A stretch of DNA of 64,000 nucleotides from Fratercula arctica. Taxonomy: Eukaryota; Chordata; Aves; Charadriiformes; Alcidae. This document shows, piece after piece, positions 24,641 through 36,742 of the stretch. A program made the translations under genes and the position numbers. Under the pieces are notes generated by a model. It did no database searches. It saw nothing but the letters and a program-made list of their open reading frames with translations, and was not told the origin of the DNA. Every line of letters begins with the position of its first letter. The first letter of the stretch is position 1. Where the stretch lies: assembly GCA_947846985.1 (NCBI GenBank), contig CANTUZ010000005.1, positions 13,769,861 to 13,833,860 on the forward strand, in the 5' to 3' direction.

Positions 24641-24658
24641 ATTGATTAGCTAATCAAT
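24641..24658. repeat. Perfect 18-bp palindrome with paired TAATC cores
   Basis: ATTGATTAGCTAATCAAT equals its own reverse complement over all 18 bases. Each half holds TGATTA/TAATCA, the core bound by homeodomain proteins, so the site could bind a homeodomain dimer. A perfect 18-mer palindrome at a given point is improbable even in AT-rich DNA, but a role is inference. Confidence 0.8.
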
Positions 24659-27090
24659 CTAATTAATAAAGATTTTTAGAACTGGGGAAAATAACAAAAC
24701 ATATGGGAGAAATTTTAGCTTATTGACATATTAAAAATAAGTAGCAATAACTACCATAAAATGAATCCCTAAAAATATTTTATGCTGTTGTAGTTAAACT
24801 TTTAATTGTCATTATCATTGCTCTTATTGTATAGAAATATCATTTTGTTTTAATATAGGTAGGAACAGACATGATATTAAATTGGCATTAAGATTGAAAT
24901 TAACCGCTTTCTGTATGTCCTTTATATTCTGACTCTCTTCACCCTCTAGTGAAACATAAGGAGTTGGAAAGCTTATTTGCCTTTTCTAGTATATCAATGC
25001 ACAGGACACCAAATTAATATTGAGGTCAGTAATACAATCTGCTGTTCCTGAAACGTTGAGATCCAATAACCATCCATACACAAGCATAAACCCCAGCCGA
25101 GTATTTTCCATCCGTTGGCATCCAAAATAAAACAGAAGTTAATCAGTATTGCCCTCTTCAGTGTAACACCATCCATGGGCAGGAGGGTGCATATAACTGT
25201 ATATGCATAAAAATAACTGTAGAGATCTGAAGTACCTCATTCATTTCCAGCTGAGATGGGGAGCTGCTTAACTTCATTGGAGATTGACTGAAATAGAAGA
25301 GAAGTGGACTTTTGTTATCCGGTAGTTTGATGACTCTTTCCGGAAGAACTGTGTTCTCACAGAGCTTAGTTGCATCATGGAACCAGGAGGATTTGGGATA
25401 CCATGGCTTGCTTTGGGACAAGGGGCCAGTAATTAGAGGCTGCTGTTATCTGAGTGGTACAGAGCCATGTGACGTTGCAATTTTGGGAATGGGCAATAGG
25501 ATAAAGAGTAGATTCTGAAAAATATCTCTTTGAGGAAGATCTAGAGATGAGGAGAAATCATAGAGAAGTAAAACAATCTTAAAATCAAGAGTAAGGATGC
25601 TAGTTTTCACCATTTTGTCTTTTAAATGTACAGAGAGAAAAGGGCTAGCTACATCTGTTTCACTTCCTTTGCTGTGTGCTTACTTATACAGAATGCCAGT
25701 CATCTGTATTCTGCTTTGGAATGATGTATTGATTGCATTAACTGCACTTGCAGTGCAGCTAGCCATTAGGTATATTCTCCTTCTTCTGCAAGATTTTTTC
25801 CCTTTTACAGAAATATTTTTTTATGATGATTCAGGAGAAAGCAAGCCAAACATAAACCCCACAAAACTGGGTGGAAGGATTGGCTTAAACCATGCTCTGG
25901 TTCCTTTTGTAAAGATGGGAGAATGGCGCTTCTGGAAAAAAATGCTTTCCCGGCTCCTTAGTTGTCCGCCTGAGAGAATGAGCAGCAATGGCAGCCCTTA
26001 AAAACATCCATATCAAACAGCAAGTGCAAGGTTTTCATATATCCCTGCTGTGCTCTGCATCCCAAAGCCCTGGCTGCCTGCTGGGTTAAACCATGACACT
26101 GGGGGAAAAATAGAAGCCAAAACTTTGTTGAAATTGTGCCATTTTGTGAAATAGTACTGTGGTGATAAATCAGAAAATTCAGACAAATTTTTTTATCAAT
26201 ATTTTCCAGGCAGCTCTTATTTCCTCTCTCTCATGAGCAACTTTACGGAATGCAGTGCTCAGTTCATGCCATGGTTACTCAGTTAATCACTAAAACCTGC
26301 CTTTCTTCTCTGTCTTTTACATAAGCATCTACTTCACAGACGTTTAGCTAAGTGATGATAGTCTGAGGTTTGCAAGAGTACATAAGCAAGACATCATATC
26401 TCAGTTTATGCTGAAAAAGTCCTGCATGAGCTCTTCTTACATTAATAAGCTTATCCAGGTTCTCCAAGTAAGGTTAGGTGGATTCTGAGAGTACTTCTCT
26501 GAACCAAGCAGCAAGTTTCTTATTTGGAGTGGTGAGAACTTTCCAGTGTCTCATGTCAGTGAGATGCACTAAGTACTGCCTGAAGAGTGGAAGCAGATTC
26601 CTAGAATGGATTTGTGTAGGGTTGGACCTGGCAGATGGTAATTTGCTGTTATGGGCTGCAGAATTTCACTGTCCATCAGTGTGTGGGGTATTGCAGAGGT
26701 GTGGGGGAACTAATAATGCCTAGCAGAACTTTTATCAGCGACAGGAAGAAAGGAATTGGAGCCTAGTTTAATGCACCACTTCTCTCAAAGTACGTTTTGT
26801 TTCAGTGCGTATCAGCTCCTCAGGACCACTGTTGTGCCAAACAGATAAGCAGTTTGTTATCGTAGACAGGACCGGTGCTTCAAATCCTGAGGCTGTGTGT
26901 GGTGATAATTGGTTGTTTTTAATGACTGGGCCAGTTTACAACTTGTAAAATTTTTCAATTTCCAAATTAGCACAGTCTGAGCCAGTCTAGGATAGCTTAA
27001 TGGACAAGTGAATGGAGACAAACCCCCTGTTGTTGCTCCCTCATAGTGTGTGTAGATGCATTTATAACAAGGTACTGATAGAATGTTAGG

Positions 27091-27107
27091 TTTGATTATA
27101 AATCAAA
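27091..27107. repeat. Short perfect inverted repeat, 7-bp arms
   Basis: TTTGATT and AATCAAA are inverted copies separated by ATA. AT-rich and short, so it may be chance. It carries the same TGATT/AATCA half-site type as the palindrome at 24641. Confidence 0.6.
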
Positions 27108-27179
27108 TGATTTTATAATAATTTTAAGTTCAAGCACAGATAGTGATTAATAGCCAACAGATACAGCAGTTTGCACGGC

Positions 27180-27597
27180 AAAAGGCCACATGGATGATTA
27201 AGGGATTGGAGCATCTGACGTGAGGAAGAGCTGGGATTGTCTAGCCTGGAGAAGAGAAGCTCAAGGGGATATTATTGATGTGTATAAATACCTGATGTGA
27301 GGGCATAAGGAAGACAGAGACAGACTCTTCTCAGTAGTGCCAAGTGATAGGACAAGAAGCAACGTGCACAAATAGAAATATAGGAAAATCCATTTTCACA
27401 TAATAAAGCGTTTTATTGTGAGGATGGTCAAACACTGGCACAGGTTGCTGAGTCTCTGTCCTTGGAGATATTCAAAACCGAGCTGGACACAGCCCTGAGT
27501 AATGTGCCGTAGTTGGCTCTGCTTTGAGCAAAGGAGGAGTGGACTAGATAATCTCTAGAGGTGGCTTCCAGCCTCAACTGTTCTGTGATTCTCTTTC
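27180..27597 (+). mobile_element. CR1 LINE 3' fragment, plus strand, decayed
   Basis: The order matches the CR1 3' region: an AGGCCACATGGATGATTAAG block, GATTGTCTAGCCTGGAGAAG, AAATACCTGA, the HWxxLPxEV-equivalent part around 27425-27460, then GGACTAGATAATCTCTAGAG and the tail CAACTGTTCTGTGATTCT. Small deletions and frame breaks make it older than the CR1 copies at 12-16 kb. Nothing upstream of the ORF2 C-terminus is kept. Confidence 0.9.
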
Positions 27598-28959
27598 CTA
27601 TCAAAGGCCAAGTTTCTGGTCTGCGACTCAGTACTAACTGAAGCCAACTGGTGTCTTTACACCAGCTTCACTGAACGTGATTCAGGTCAAGCATGAGAGG
27701 AAAAAGAAACAGTATTAGTAGAGACAAAAAGTGAAATGAGATCTAGAACTGGATCTGGGAGCAGAAGAATCAGAGGTACCAATATGAGCAAATGAACAGC
27801 TGCTAAAAAGATACATGCAAAAAGGTCCAGAAAGAGATGCCAAAGGGAGCAGTGCTAACATTTCTGCTCACAGTGCACCTCTGTTGTAACAGAAGCTATA
27901 GATCTCTACCCATTCAATTTTCTTGGCCTCCTAGGTCTCTTCAATACCAGATTTTGTGCTAAACAGCACTTCTACTTTGCAGCTGATCAAGTGCATGAAT
28001 TTTTAAGAAGTGGGTGGCTTAAAGAAATTTCCTGGGCAGCAAGTATGTCTGATAGTATGCTTTTGACAGTTGCTAGAATTTCAGCCCAGTCTCCATTTAA
28101 AGTTCTTGAATTACAGCTAACATAAAAGTTCTTATTTTATTCAAAATTGAACTTTATTCAACAAAGCAGCTGAATAAGTATTTACCTTTAACCTCATGCT
28201 TGGCTGTAGACACTTTTTAAAATTGAGGACAACAAATTTTCACCTGCTAAAGTCTAATTGCAGTTGTTAAGCATTTTTGGAGGACAAAAATTGTCTTAAA
28301 CATCTCTCAGAGCTTCTAGGGGACCTGCTGGGTATTTGACTTCATTTGTTTCCTTGTGGTGAATGTGGGTGGCTTTATGCATTTTCTTCCTTCCAAGGTA
28401 ACATAACTTACGTTATCTGTTTATAGAAGAAATGTGCAGGTCAGTGGTGCATCTTCTAAAACAGTGTTGTTTTTTAATTATGGAAGATGAGAGCACGGTA
28501 AACGGGTCAGTGTTTTATATGGATTTCTACTCTTGGACAGGTGTACTTCTTAGATATACCTATGAAGGTGAAAACCATTGGTCTCATTTATTTTTAGTTT
28601 ATAGAAACTTTATGAATCATATACCATAACAGTATTAATTACTTTTGCACAAAGATGCTTCTGAGAGAGTTATACTTCACTGGTGCAGCAGAAACTGTGG
28701 ATTACTGTTCTTTAAGAAAGGTTGAAAGACTTGGATAATATGTGAACATGATGGCAATGAGCTTCTTGAATGGTTTAGGAAGTGAAAAGAGTCAGCCAAA
28801 TGCAGTACTCGGGAGACAGTCAGAACCTATAAGTTCTCTGCCTTGCTCTGCTACCAACCTGGCACGCATAATAAGATTTCTGCAGTAAGGTCATGGTCTG
28901 GAAATAAGAGACAGAGATGTCAATGGTTAAGAGCTGTCAACATGATATGGCAGTGGAAA
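27598..28959. other. Unique non-coding DNA
   Basis: No gene, RNA gene or repeat is recognised. Open frames are short (up to 65 codons). The composition is AT-rich and unremarkable. Confidence 0.5.
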
Positions 28960-29410
28960 TGGCTGAAATCGCTCTAGGATGCATAAGATAAAGTCTTGAG
29001 AGTAGAAATTAAGAAAGTATTGAATGATCTTTTAAGTCATGGAGCAACAATACAGTTGTGGCTTCCCATGTTTAAAGATTAATTGGGTTTGGAAGAGATG
29101 CAGGGAGAGCTTAACCTTAAAGAGGAGACCATGCACCTAGACTTGTTTAGCTCTGCAGAACAAAAGCTTGGAGGAAATAGTATTTTTTATAAAATACTGA
29201 GGGCAAAAGCTGGAAGCTGGTTAGAGCAGTTTAAGTTAGAGGTCAGTGCTGGCACAAGTATGAATGGTATGAATTTAGCACGAAAAAAATGACCTGTAAA
29301 TAAGGAGATTTTTAACTGTTGGAACAGCCTTAGTGAGAGTGACTGGCACAAACGACCAAAGTAATTTTAAGATGTAAGTGGTAAATTTGAGAAAGAGATT
29401 CTATGAAGCC
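28960..29410 (+). mobile_element. Ancient CR1/L3-like LINE fragment
   Basis: Several blocks agree with my memory of an old amniote CR1/L3-type consensus rather than the avian CR1: a CAACAATACAG and CCATGTTTAAAGA part near 29047-29078, a TTGTTTAGCTCTG part near 29141, the AGAGGTCAGTGCTGGCACAA and ATGGTATGAATTTAGCA blocks at 29239-29280, AGGAGATTTTTAACTGTTGG with GAACAGCC near 29303-29329, and a weak AAATTTGAGAAAGAGATTC end. The order is right and the strand is plus, but parts are missing. It would predate bird diversification. The subfamily and exact limits are uncertain. Confidence 0.6.
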
Positions 29411-31477
29411 CTTTACTGTGAAAGGGGGAAGGTGACTCCCTGGACCAGGAGGTCAGTTGCAGTCCTGGGTTCCTACATCCTGGGTTGCTGGGTGAGTTTC
29501 CTTCGAAGTCTGTTCTTTACACTTTGTTCCAAATGGGTGGTCTCTTGCTACCATCTGTCACCTACATCAGGACAAAATTGCGTCTTTCTTTGTGAGATAT
29601 AGAACGTGTGATTTGAAAGTTAATGCAGTATTTGTTCAGTGTATTTGCATTTTTGTGCTTGATGCTAGTCGAAGATACAGCCCTAGATTCCTCCTCTGTG
29701 GGCTATGATTCACTTTCATTATAAATATTTCACATCAGCCTCATGTTTAATGATGCTGTTGGAAGGGGGAACATCTGGATTCTTCTACCAGGTGCTGTAG
29801 CTGGATCTTACAAGTTGTATGCATTGCTTTTACTTTCCCTATTAAAAATTTAAACAGGGAAAAATATGCCTAAATTCTTCTGAATAGCCAATCTTGAAAT
29901 TACTGTATTAGATTATTGTATAATTCCCACTACTGCGATATTTGAATAACGCCCTACAATATTCATGTGTACTTAGAGGAACTGATGTACTGAAGAGATA
30001 AAGGATGTGTTCAAGGTTATAAAAGAAGTCTGAGGTGAAAGAAAGCCTGAATATGTCTCTAAGCACGTCTGACTAGTGCTCTGTCTACTGGTCTATTAGA
30101 AAAGATGCCATCTTCCTGGAAAGGGTGCTATTCTACCTCAGTCCCTGGTCATTTGACTCTTCTTATGGAATCATCTATAATTTTGATTCTTGAGGAGATT
30201 TCTCAGTTACAGCACAGCTCATTCCTTTTGATATTTTTGTACATCCAGAAGACGTGGCTTCCTGCCTAACTACACTTTTCCTGTTCTTCATAACTATCCT
30301 TTATTCCTTTTTTTCAAGTACTATGCTCCAAACAGCATCGTATTTCCCATTGAAATATTTACATGAACTGTTTGCAGTGTTTTGTCTTCCCTCAGTATTC
30401 CTGTGGACCTTCTGATCAGTGACTATATAGAGTATTCTCAGAAACGGAGACCGCATAGCTGATGCAGGGCTTGGTGCTATCCTGCTGGGCGAATTCTGAC
30501 TTCATCACTTACTTGGAAGGATATTTGTGGGAAGAATTATTCTGAGATATCCCCCAAGCTCTATCCATATTGATATCAGAATTACTTTATGAAACAAGGC
30601 AACTAGAAGCCAATATAAAATCTGTATGTCAAGAAAGTTAGAATTTCTTCTGCATCTTCCACGGTGACATTTTATGTTGTTCAGAACTCATTTTAAATAA
30701 CTGAAAATATAGTTACTGGTGTCTAAATGTGTCATTAAAAAGCATTAAAAGTCTGATGATGATGATCTCCTTTTCTGGAATTTTATGTAGTTAAGCTACT
30801 AATGGCCTAGACCTTTCCCTTCACACTATAAAAGTGATGTTAATTTTATGTGAACTAAACACTGGGGCAGAGCACTTTGTGTGGGGTGTTGAGAACCACT
30901 GGAGAAATTCAACTCATTACAGCTGTGACGGTGTAGCTCAGGGGATGGTAATAAGACAGTGAAGGGTTTATTATGTTAGCATTAGTTTGCTGGTGCAGTC
31001 TGCTGATAGGTGTAGTTCAAATCCTTTAACACAAAACAAAGTCTTTTAAACCCTGCTCTTTCAACAATTCATTTAACAAGAAGGAGTGCTTTGAAATTAG
31101 TCCTTGGATATCGTGTCTTCAATTTACATCCTCAGTGCAGTTAGCACTTAATATATCCCTTTCAGAAGCAGATTGTCACTGCAAAGTGTCTGTACACAGT
31201 CTGTCTAATTCATCCACAGAGGTCCCACTGCATTTCAATTGTGTCTTTTCTATTGCTTTTAGGAGCAAAGCTTGGGGTGCTGCACATTCTTGCCACCTTT
31301 TTCCACTTCACTGAAATCATTCACTTGATTTAAAAAACCCTACACAACTAAATTGATTCAGTAAATCCCTTTCTCATGTACAGTAAGTGGTTTGGTGTAA
31401 GGCACAAAAATCTTTCTACTTTTACACTTCCTTTCATTTCATACAATTGTCCTTAGAAAAGTAAGTCTATAAATGAT

Positions 31478-31492
31478 AAAAAAAAAAAAAAA
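31478..31492 (+). repeat. Homopolymer A15
   Basis: Uninterrupted run of fifteen A. No retroposon body is attached. Confidence 0.9.
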
Positions 31493-31756
31493 TACAAAGT
31501 GGAGCCAAGTTAGAAGGAAAAAGTTTTAACTAGCTTTTTTGTCAAGCTTCAAACAATGCTTTCTCTGATTCTGACTTTCTCTTTCTGACCGGTGTCTGTT
31601 TACAGTCACTCGTCATTAACTATATGTATTTATCAGGGTTTGCAGCCATTGCTGGCCTATTTGATACCTCTCTTTTTAAACAAAAACACCCTCAGAAATT
31701 GATACGGTAGACAAAATGATATTCATAAAAAAATTTAAGAAAGAGCTCTCAGCATT

Positions 31757-31775
31757 AAAAAAAAAATTTTTTTTT
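31757..31775. repeat. A10T9 tract
   Basis: Ten A followed directly by nine T, a nearly self-complementary A/T tract. Such tracts resist nucleosome wrapping and can bend DNA. No further signal is seen. Confidence 0.85.
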
Positions 31776-33639
31776 GAAGGAGCTGAAAAGAAAAAGGTCT
31801 TGGAATTACAAGCAGTTAGACTTGGGTTTTTGCGTAATGACTCCTGGTATCCCACTGTGAGAAGACTTTCCCCAGCTTCTCGTCTGCATTCTTCCTCGTT
31901 CCCTGCGGGAGAATGAGTTGGATTTGTCTGCCATATTCACAGCAATCGAGGTGATCCAGGTTGAAAGAAAATCAATAAGATGTGTCCATTTATGCCTCAC
32001 AAAGGAAGAAAGGTCTAAAGAACAGACATGGGACGTGATTCAAGCACTAGAGACTTAATAAGACTTCTACTTGTGTTTGAAGGTGATGGTAATTTATATT
32101 TTACTTTGAACTTTTTTTTATGCTTCATAACTATTGGGATTCGGGCTGACATGGGAAGCAAGGAAAAGAAGGTTTGATGCTGTCTTAGAAGACCTAACCC
32201 ATTTGGGAAGGCCATGCTCAAAAGTTCAAAAAATTTTGTTTTAGAAAAGATTAAAGAGACATCATATCATCATACTGATTTATCGCTATTGATAAAACTG
32301 GTTTAAAGTATTTTGGATTGGGGTACAATAAAAAAAAGTCTTTCTTCGAGAACAGCTGCAAGTTTCTCATTATTGGCTGTCTTTTCTGTGTGTTTGATAT
32401 CATTTTGCTTAGAAATAGAGGAGCAGTTATAATAGGTATCCTGGTGCCACTTGAAGCTTTGTCAGGGCAGGTCCCCAAAAATGGTTGTTGTTCTGTTTGA
32501 TGCCTGTCACGTTAGACACCAGGGTCCTGCTATCCCAAGGGTGTACTCTGTCAGCCTCAGCAAAAATGCTGTCTCGGCTTTAGCGTGCGTTGTTTTTTCA
32601 AGCCAGTCTTGTGGTGTACTTTTGCAAGTGAGATGTAAGCACGCTCTTATTCAGCAGGAATTAGGACCTGAGGGATTTTTGGAAACAAAACCCAAAAAAC
32701 TTAAAATAAAATAAACCAAGACAGGCTGCAGGCATGGGTCTTGTTATTGCAATCTTTCTGGTTTATCGTAAAAGACAAAAATGAAAGCAAGCCTTCTTAC
32801 CAAAGGAGTAAATGGCCTCAAAAATTATGTTTCAGCTAGGCATGAAATAAAAGGTTGCTGATCAATGAGGTAGTATGATAGCATGGTGGAAGAGGAAATA
32901 TTCTTTCTTTTTCTTCTCTTCCAAATATTTTGTCTATACCTTCCCATCAAAAGGAAGGCTGACACTGAACAGGCCCCAGATGAAACATCTGAAATGTAGA
33001 TGGTGTACCTGAGGAAAAGGAATTCCTATTCGGAAATCTGACTGTTCTTACTAAGTAGCTCTTTAAGAAAGTTTCAATTATAAGAGATATTTCCAAGAAG
33101 AAAATTGTACTTAGTGCTTTATGCAGGATAAAGTTAAAGGTGTGAAGAGGATAGAGACAGATTTAGAGCCCACTTTAAAGGTATGCAGAGGTTTATCATT
33201 ATTAAAACTACCATTTGTTCCAAATCAGCCCCTTTTCACTGAATCTTTGGCAGGTTTTTACAGTTTCATCCAACTTTGAGTCCTTTCAAAATAAATTGCA
33301 AAGTGAGTTTGAGAAGCATTCAGACTATTAATGGATTTTTTTTTTTTTAAGGCTTAATGGGTATCAAACAAGATTTTAGTGAACACAGCCAAGTGTGCCC
33401 ATTGCATCGTTAAATGAGCAAAGCTAGCATTTAACTGAGATTGACTTACACCACTGTCCTTCACTTTCAAGAACTGTACTTAAGTGGGGTGAGATCAGAA
33501 TATCAAAGCAGCCCATGTAATGTGTAGTTGCAAATTTTTTTTTTTTTTAAGGTTTCCTTCATATGCATTTCAACACACTGCTGTTTTGGAATGACCACTA
33601 CTAAAATAATTAATAAATAAAAAGAGGTGCTAACAAAGC

Positions 33640-34350
33640 AATTGTGCAACAGCGAATGAAAACCAATGTGGGCCAGGCTGTATTGCCTGGAAATGTAAAA
33701 ATAGATCCCAGCAAATTGGAAAGGGATTGGATGGACCTGCTGACCAGCCTGCCACACAGAAGCGAGATTTTGCAGTTTACAGGCAGCCCTTTTGCCTTAG
33801 AGGATCTGAGAAGTGTTTTAGTATCTCATTTACATGACAAAGGAGATACAAAATCAGCTTTGCATACAGGGGACTACACAAGTCTGCAGCTGAGTCGCAC
33901 AGAGGCATTGGGAGCAATGACTGCTTGCCAGGCCCCTGCCGAAAGTAGCCAGCAAACACCAATGGAGGTATTTCATGGCCGTTTAGGGCTGGTGAGATGA
34001 TATTCTCCAATGGCTGTTGCCTCTTTGGCTCATACCAAACAAATGTAAATAGCTGTCCTGCTTCTCCAGAAAGTCCCACCAGGGAGAACCTAGTTTCTTG
34101 GCACCTTGTCCTACACTGCCTTTCATTTTGCAGGGCATGAAGTGGATTCGTCTCACACAAAGCCACAGTGACAGTAAGAGGGAGCCTGAGGTTATTTCTA
34201 TTGAGAGGTGTTTCTGTTCGGCCCTTTCCGGAGCTCTTGGCAAAAGTGTTGTAGAGTTGCTGGACCACCCTCGCTACTGTGCTGCTTTTCACCCTTCCTT
34301 CTGCAGCTGTCCTCGATTTCCACACAGCTCTTCTTCACAAAGAGTTTCCT
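33640..34350. promoter_or_regulatory. Candidate conserved element with opposing open frames
   Basis: This 700-base stretch is poor in stop codons on both strands: 118 codons at 33644-34000 (plus) overlap 182 codons at 33777-34325 (minus). Neither protein resembles a family I know, and the frames share no splice or start context that convinces me. The DNA is non-repetitive, with a TTTGCAT octamer-like site near 33861 and an ACAAAG SOX-like core near 33838. I favour a regulatory element with chance open frames; a lineage-specific or non-coding RNA exon is an alternative. Confidence 0.25.
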
Positions 34351-36423
34351 GACTTGTGGTTTAAATAAGTAACCGAAGAAACTGATTATTCAGAGTCTGC
34401 AAATTCTCCATTTCTCGAAGCTATTAACAGGTAGGCAAAATCTCAACATTCCCACCTGTGAGATGCACAGACATTTTTATCTGTGTGTGTCCCTGGGAGG
34501 AGAGGAGGGCTCCTGAAGGGGCTGTAGAGGAGGTTTGCATCAGAAAGGGGAATTATACCATGATTTCAGCATTAACTCGTTGGTAGAAGCTGGGAGTCTA
34601 GAAGCCCCGCTATAGTTTTACGAACAGTGTTAAGTCCATTGTTATTTCTGGGTATTTAATTTTTTGTTAATACTATTGAAAGGAAAGAAACAACAATGCT
34701 CTGAAAGGACAAAGAGATCCGTGCTACAGCAAGGCCGTGGGCCAGGCTGGTGCTTTACTTGGAAATGGAAAAGCATGTTCCCTGGTCTGTGCACAGCCAC
34801 TGTAAAGAGCTGGACAGCAGTGGTCTTGGCACTCAAGGGTGCACTGCATGTTCTACCAAATGGCTCTCCTTCTCAAAAGCAATTTATCAGAGGGAAGGGG
34901 GTAGGTTGGACAAAATCACTGTTCCAGCCCCCCAGGGCAAGCTGCCAGCCCTGGCTGAGCGCGTACAGGCCTTTCTGTGCATTTCCGTGTGCATGCCTGC
35001 AAGCACAGGGTGTCTTCAGCTGCCCCTAAAGAAGTGTCACAAATGTCTTTTGAGCAGCAGCGATTTTTGTATGGTGAAGGGTTTGCCATGCTGATGTCCT
35101 GGTCCACAGGCAGAGCTCCCCACTGTCACCACAAATGCAAAAAGGGAAACTATTCAAACAAGCGTGCACATTAGGAAAAGCAGGTTCATTCGCTGCCCAT
35201 GCAGTCTCAGCTGCCACTGGAAGCTAGCTCCAGTTCCCAGAGGAAAACATTGTGTCTCCATGGAGTATTCACCCAGTTGTAGGACTATGTATTGATGGTG
35301 ATCCCTGACCGATTCATTCATTCTGGGGAAAATTCTCAAGAAAAATGAAATGGTTGGCTTTCATTGGTGCGTTTCCTGATTTGGTGCAGCATTTCTGCCC
35401 CAAAGTAGCAAAAATTTCACTGGATAATAATGAATGGGAGGTACAAAAAAAAAAAAAAGTAAAAACACCCCACACCCTAAACCCCCAAAAGTTGAAGTGG
35501 CTCAGTTCTCCTTTACAGAAGAACTGTGAGAATTATTCTTCTTTATTAAAAAGAAACTCTCATTGGAATGCAAATTTTGATTTTGATTATCTGTCACGGC
35601 CTTCTTTGAAGTTTTTCAGACAAAAATAAATATCTCCATAACAGAGAGGATTATAGTAGTCTTGTTTAGAATCATCTGACTAAGAGTGACATCTAATCTC
35701 AGAATATATAAGGTTTTATTGAGGCCACAGAGACTTTGAAAGAGCTTGACTCTCTTCTGTTTTGTGCATTTTCTATAAATGGTTTAATAAGGTTTTTAGT
35801 TCAGCCCCAAAAAAACAAGGACTAAAACATTTTCATCAACCATATTGTTGAAGAAATATAAAAGACACATAATTCAATTTAAATAAAGCTGTAGCTAGGT
35901 TATATCATCCTTATCTCAGTAAAAAGTATTTTCTTTTACAATCCTAAATAAATAAATAAATATCTGTGACTCGGCTTTGAAGGCTTCGCTTGGATAAATC
36001 AGGTTTTGGCAGCTCTGTAATTCATGAAACAATACCTCTAGCTCTACTGGAATGGGAGTGGGATGTTTCAAGCTTTATGATTCTGTTCAATTCTGGAGCA
36101 TTAATGGGGCTATTTGTAAAGAAAGAAATATAATGAGTTATCACAAAACACAGCAAGAACTCTAGAAAGGGGCAGCCTCCCATCCATCACCCATTCTAGT
36201 GTATTCACAAAAGAACAGGGCAAGAAATCTTGCGAGGACGGTGGGGAATTTTGCTTTTACTCTAACCTGACTTTCACAAATTGTGATGGGCTGGGAACAT
36301 TATTTTCTTTACAAAATGACCCCAACCTGATCCTAAATTCAAAGTGGGAGAGAGTGTGACACAGATTTTTGTGGGTTTTTTTTTTTTTCTAGCTGCCTCT
36401 ACTTTATGCTTTGAGAAGACATT

Positions 36424-36437
36424 ATCTTAATTAAGAT
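36424..36437. repeat. Perfect 14-bp palindrome
   Basis: ATCTTAATTAAGAT is self-complementary across 14 bases and centres on TTAATTAA. It lies in an AT-rich, non-repetitive stretch with further TTATCTGATA and TAAT words, so it may belong to a regulatory element. Confidence 0.75.
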
Positions 36438-36715
36438 TTATTTATGAAAATAAAAGTATTAGATCATTTTTATCTGATATAGAGGCTAATTCAGGATGCC
36501 GACATTGCCATATTTCTGTAGCGCATTCTGGTAGGGCTATAAGTAAAGTTACCTGTCGTTTCTGTTCCCTTCTCCTCTATTTTGGAAGTTTATGACTAAG
36601 CCTTGAAAAGTTCTTGTGGGTTCACAATTTGACATATGTCTTGGGAACCTGAGAGCAATTTTATTTGAACATTAAAAAAAAAAAAAGGACAAACACACAC
36701 TGAGCTGGTTATTTT

Positions 36716-36742
36716 GGTTTGGTTTGGTTTTTGTTTGTTTTT
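36716..36742 (+). repeat. (GGTTT)n / T-rich simple repeat
   Basis: Three GGTTT units grade into GTTT and T runs. Low-complexity DNA. Confidence 0.8.

Larger units (their letters stand above)
21834..27179. other. Unique non-coding DNA
   Basis: No gene is recognised. A small imperfect stem is present (TCAACAG at 22343-22349 against CTGTTGA at 22375-22381). T-rich tracts lie at 24021 and 24178, a perfect 18-bp palindrome at 24641 and an inverted repeat at 27091. The 134-codon open frame at 25597-26001 (plus) has hydrophobic stretches but no recognisable family, no frame-supporting splice context I can identify and AT-driven composition, so I treat it as chance. Confidence 0.5.
29411..33639. other. 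Unique non-coding DNA
   Basis: No gene is recognised in 4.2 kb. Short features are a GAT triplet run near 30757, A15 at 31478, A10T9 at 31757 and T14 at 33535-33548. Open frames are at most 87 codons and unlike known proteins. Confidence 0.5.

Noticed and set aside
25597..26001. 134-codon plus-strand frame with hydrophobic stretches
   Set aside because: T-rich DNA yields hydrophobic residues by composition; no domain, start context or splice context supports it.
32866..32880. TGAGGTAGTATGATA, which shares the let-7 seed
   Set aside because: The match ends after nine bases, and no complementary arm that would make a precursor hairpin lies within about 80 bases on either side.
35460..35490. 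CACCCTAAACCCCC, like an interstitial telomere repeat
   Set aside because: Only one unit is present; no tandem CCCTAA array.
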